Assembly (NCBI GenBank): GCA_036502105.1
Contig: DASXZE010000428.1
Span: forward strand, 1 to 5,396
Source of the DNA: Angelobacter sp036502105
GTDB taxonomy: Bacteria; Acidobacteriota; Terriglobia; Terriglobales; Acidobacteriaceae
DNA length: 5,396 bases
Direction: 5' to 3'
In this document: positions 4,567 through 5,396 of the stretch, piece after piece
Layout: each line of letters begins with the position of its first letter
Numbering within the stretch: position 1 is the stretch's first letter
The notes under the pieces: model-generated
The model's database searches: none
Told to the model about the DNA's origin: nothing
Seen by the model: the letters and a program-made list of their open reading frames with translations, nothing else
Translations under genes and position numbers: made by a program

Positions 4567-5396
4567 TTAACTTGTCATCAACTCTCTGGCTCTGATCGTC
4601 GTTTTGATAATCGCATTCATCAGGGTCACTCGAAGTCCGCCTTTTTCCAGTTCCATCAAGCCTTCGATGGTGCAGCCGGCTGGCGTGGTCACGGCATCTT
4701 TGAGCAGCGCGGGATGATGCCCGGTCTCAAGTGCCAACTGCGCCGAACCGAAAAGAGTTTGCGCTGCCAGCGTTGTGGCCATTTCGCGCGGCAAGCCGAC
4801 TTTTACGCCGGCTTCGGCCAGCGACTCCAGGATCACAAACACAAATGCCGGACCGCTGGCGGAAAGCGCCGTGATCGCGTCCATGTGCTTTTCATCGACA
4901 ATCAGCGCTCGACCCACGCTTTCAAATAGATGCTTGGTTGTTTCCAGGTGCTCTGGCTTGGCGGAAGGGCTGGCGCAAATGGCCGTCATCGCGGCGCCTA
5001 CCATGGCCGGGGTGTTGGGCATGGCCCGGACCACGGGAACGCTCTTGCCAACCTTTTGCTGGATGAAACTTGTTGTGGTGGAAGCAGCAATAGAAATCAC
5101 CAGCGTCTCCGGAGTAAGGTTGGGGGCGATCTCATCAAGAAGCTGGCCCAGCGTTTGTGGCTTTACACACAGCAACACAATGGCAGCGCCGGAGACCGCT
5201 TCACGATTGTCTGTGATCACGGGAACTCCGCCAAGTTCTTTCGACAATTCTTCTGCACGCTCGCCGTGCTGCACTGTGGCAATGGCTTCCTGAGACGCGA
5301 CCAGTTTCCGCTCCAGAAATGATTCCAGCAGAATGGTGCCCATCTTGCCGCAGCCCAGCACTGCAATTTTCTTTCTCGCGTGAGTTTTAGAAGTAC
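4567..5396 (-). CDS. proC: Pyrroline-5-carboxylate reductase, N-terminus cut by window edge
   Basis: The enzyme reduces delta-1-pyrroline-5-carboxylate to proline with NAD(P)H, the last step of proline synthesis, in the cytoplasm. The nucleotide-binding Rossmann motif is IAVLGCGKMG. Further family signatures are CVKPQTLGQLLDEI, VVRAMPNTPAMVGAAMTAI, the dimerisation-domain signature ALSASGPAFVFVILESLAEAG, and TTPAGCTIEGLMELEKGG near the C-terminus. The usable GTG at 5361 is not the likely start: the frame stays open to the edge and the codons before it encode KKIAV, the first beta strand of the Rossmann fold. The true start is therefore beyond 5396. About 276 residues are present, close to the family's usual 260-280, so only a few are missing. 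Its stop at 4569-4567 is followed by the AT-rich palindrome and then the leader of the next operon, so it appears to be a separate transcription unit. Confidence 0.95.
   Translation of the reverse strand, partial: TSKTHARKKIAVLGCGKMGTILLESFLERKLVASQEAIATVQHGERAEELSKELGGVPVITDNREAVSGAAIVLLCVKPQTLGQLLDEIAPNLTPETLVISIAASTTTSFIQQKVGKSVPVVRAMPNTPAMVGAAMTAICASPSAKPEHLETTKHLFESVGRALIVDEKHMDAITALSASGPAFVFVILESLAEAGVKVGLPREMATTLAAQTLFGSAQLALETGHHPALLKDAVTTPAGCTIEGLMELEKGGLRVTLMNAIIKTTIRARELMTS

Noticed and set aside
4775..5293. Plus-strand open frame of 172 codons inside proC
   Set aside because: It mirrors the codon pattern of proC on the other strand; the proC motifs in the minus frame explain the sequence.

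Overview
The window looks like an ordinary chromosomal segment of a moderately GC-rich soil-type bacterium, most likely an acidobacterium (Terriglobia/Koribacter-like). This is inference: the two secreted proteins at the left resemble, from memory, conserved hypothetical families common in Acidobacteriota, and the AT-rich palindrome near 4511-4561 is of a kind I associate with those genomes. No database search was possible. All recognisable genes lie on the minus strand, so the window reads from right to left.

Right to left: (i) 5396-4567, proC (pyrroline-5-carboxylate reductase), its N-terminus cut by the window edge. (ii) 4566-4236, a 331-base leader holding an AT-rich palindrome with a 7-base period, a candidate promoter, a short leader-peptide ORF with tandem Cys codons and several Met codons, and a textbook transcription attenuator. 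The attenuator has a terminator hairpin with a U-tract and a mutually exclusive 16-bp antiterminator whose 5' arm lies in the last codons of the leader ORF. (iii) 4235-2964, a zinc-ribbon threonine synthase-family PLP enzyme. (iv) 2963-2691, a CysO-like MoaD/ThiS sulfur carrier ending in Gly-Gly, whose ATG directly abuts the stop codon of the enzyme gene. (v) 2690-2376, a non-coding gap with a weak promoter candidate. (vi) 2375-618, a large exported protein with a disordered Gly/Ser/Asn/Arg region, a Tyr/Trp-rich core and a C-terminal domain with two cysteines. (vii) 579 to the left edge, a second exported protein with four cysteines after its signal peptide, 38 bases downstream of (vi), probably in the same transcript.

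The most notable system is the attenuator-controlled pair of a threonine synthase-family enzyme and a sulfur carrier. A Cys-Cys and Met-rich leader peptide, a PLP enzyme of the beta-replacement fold and a CysO-type carrier together suggest that the operon answers to sulfur amino-acid supply and may carry out thiocarboxylate-dependent synthesis of cysteine or homocysteine, rather than, or besides, threonine synthesis. The RNA geometry is read directly from the sequence. The sensed amino acid and the reaction are inference.
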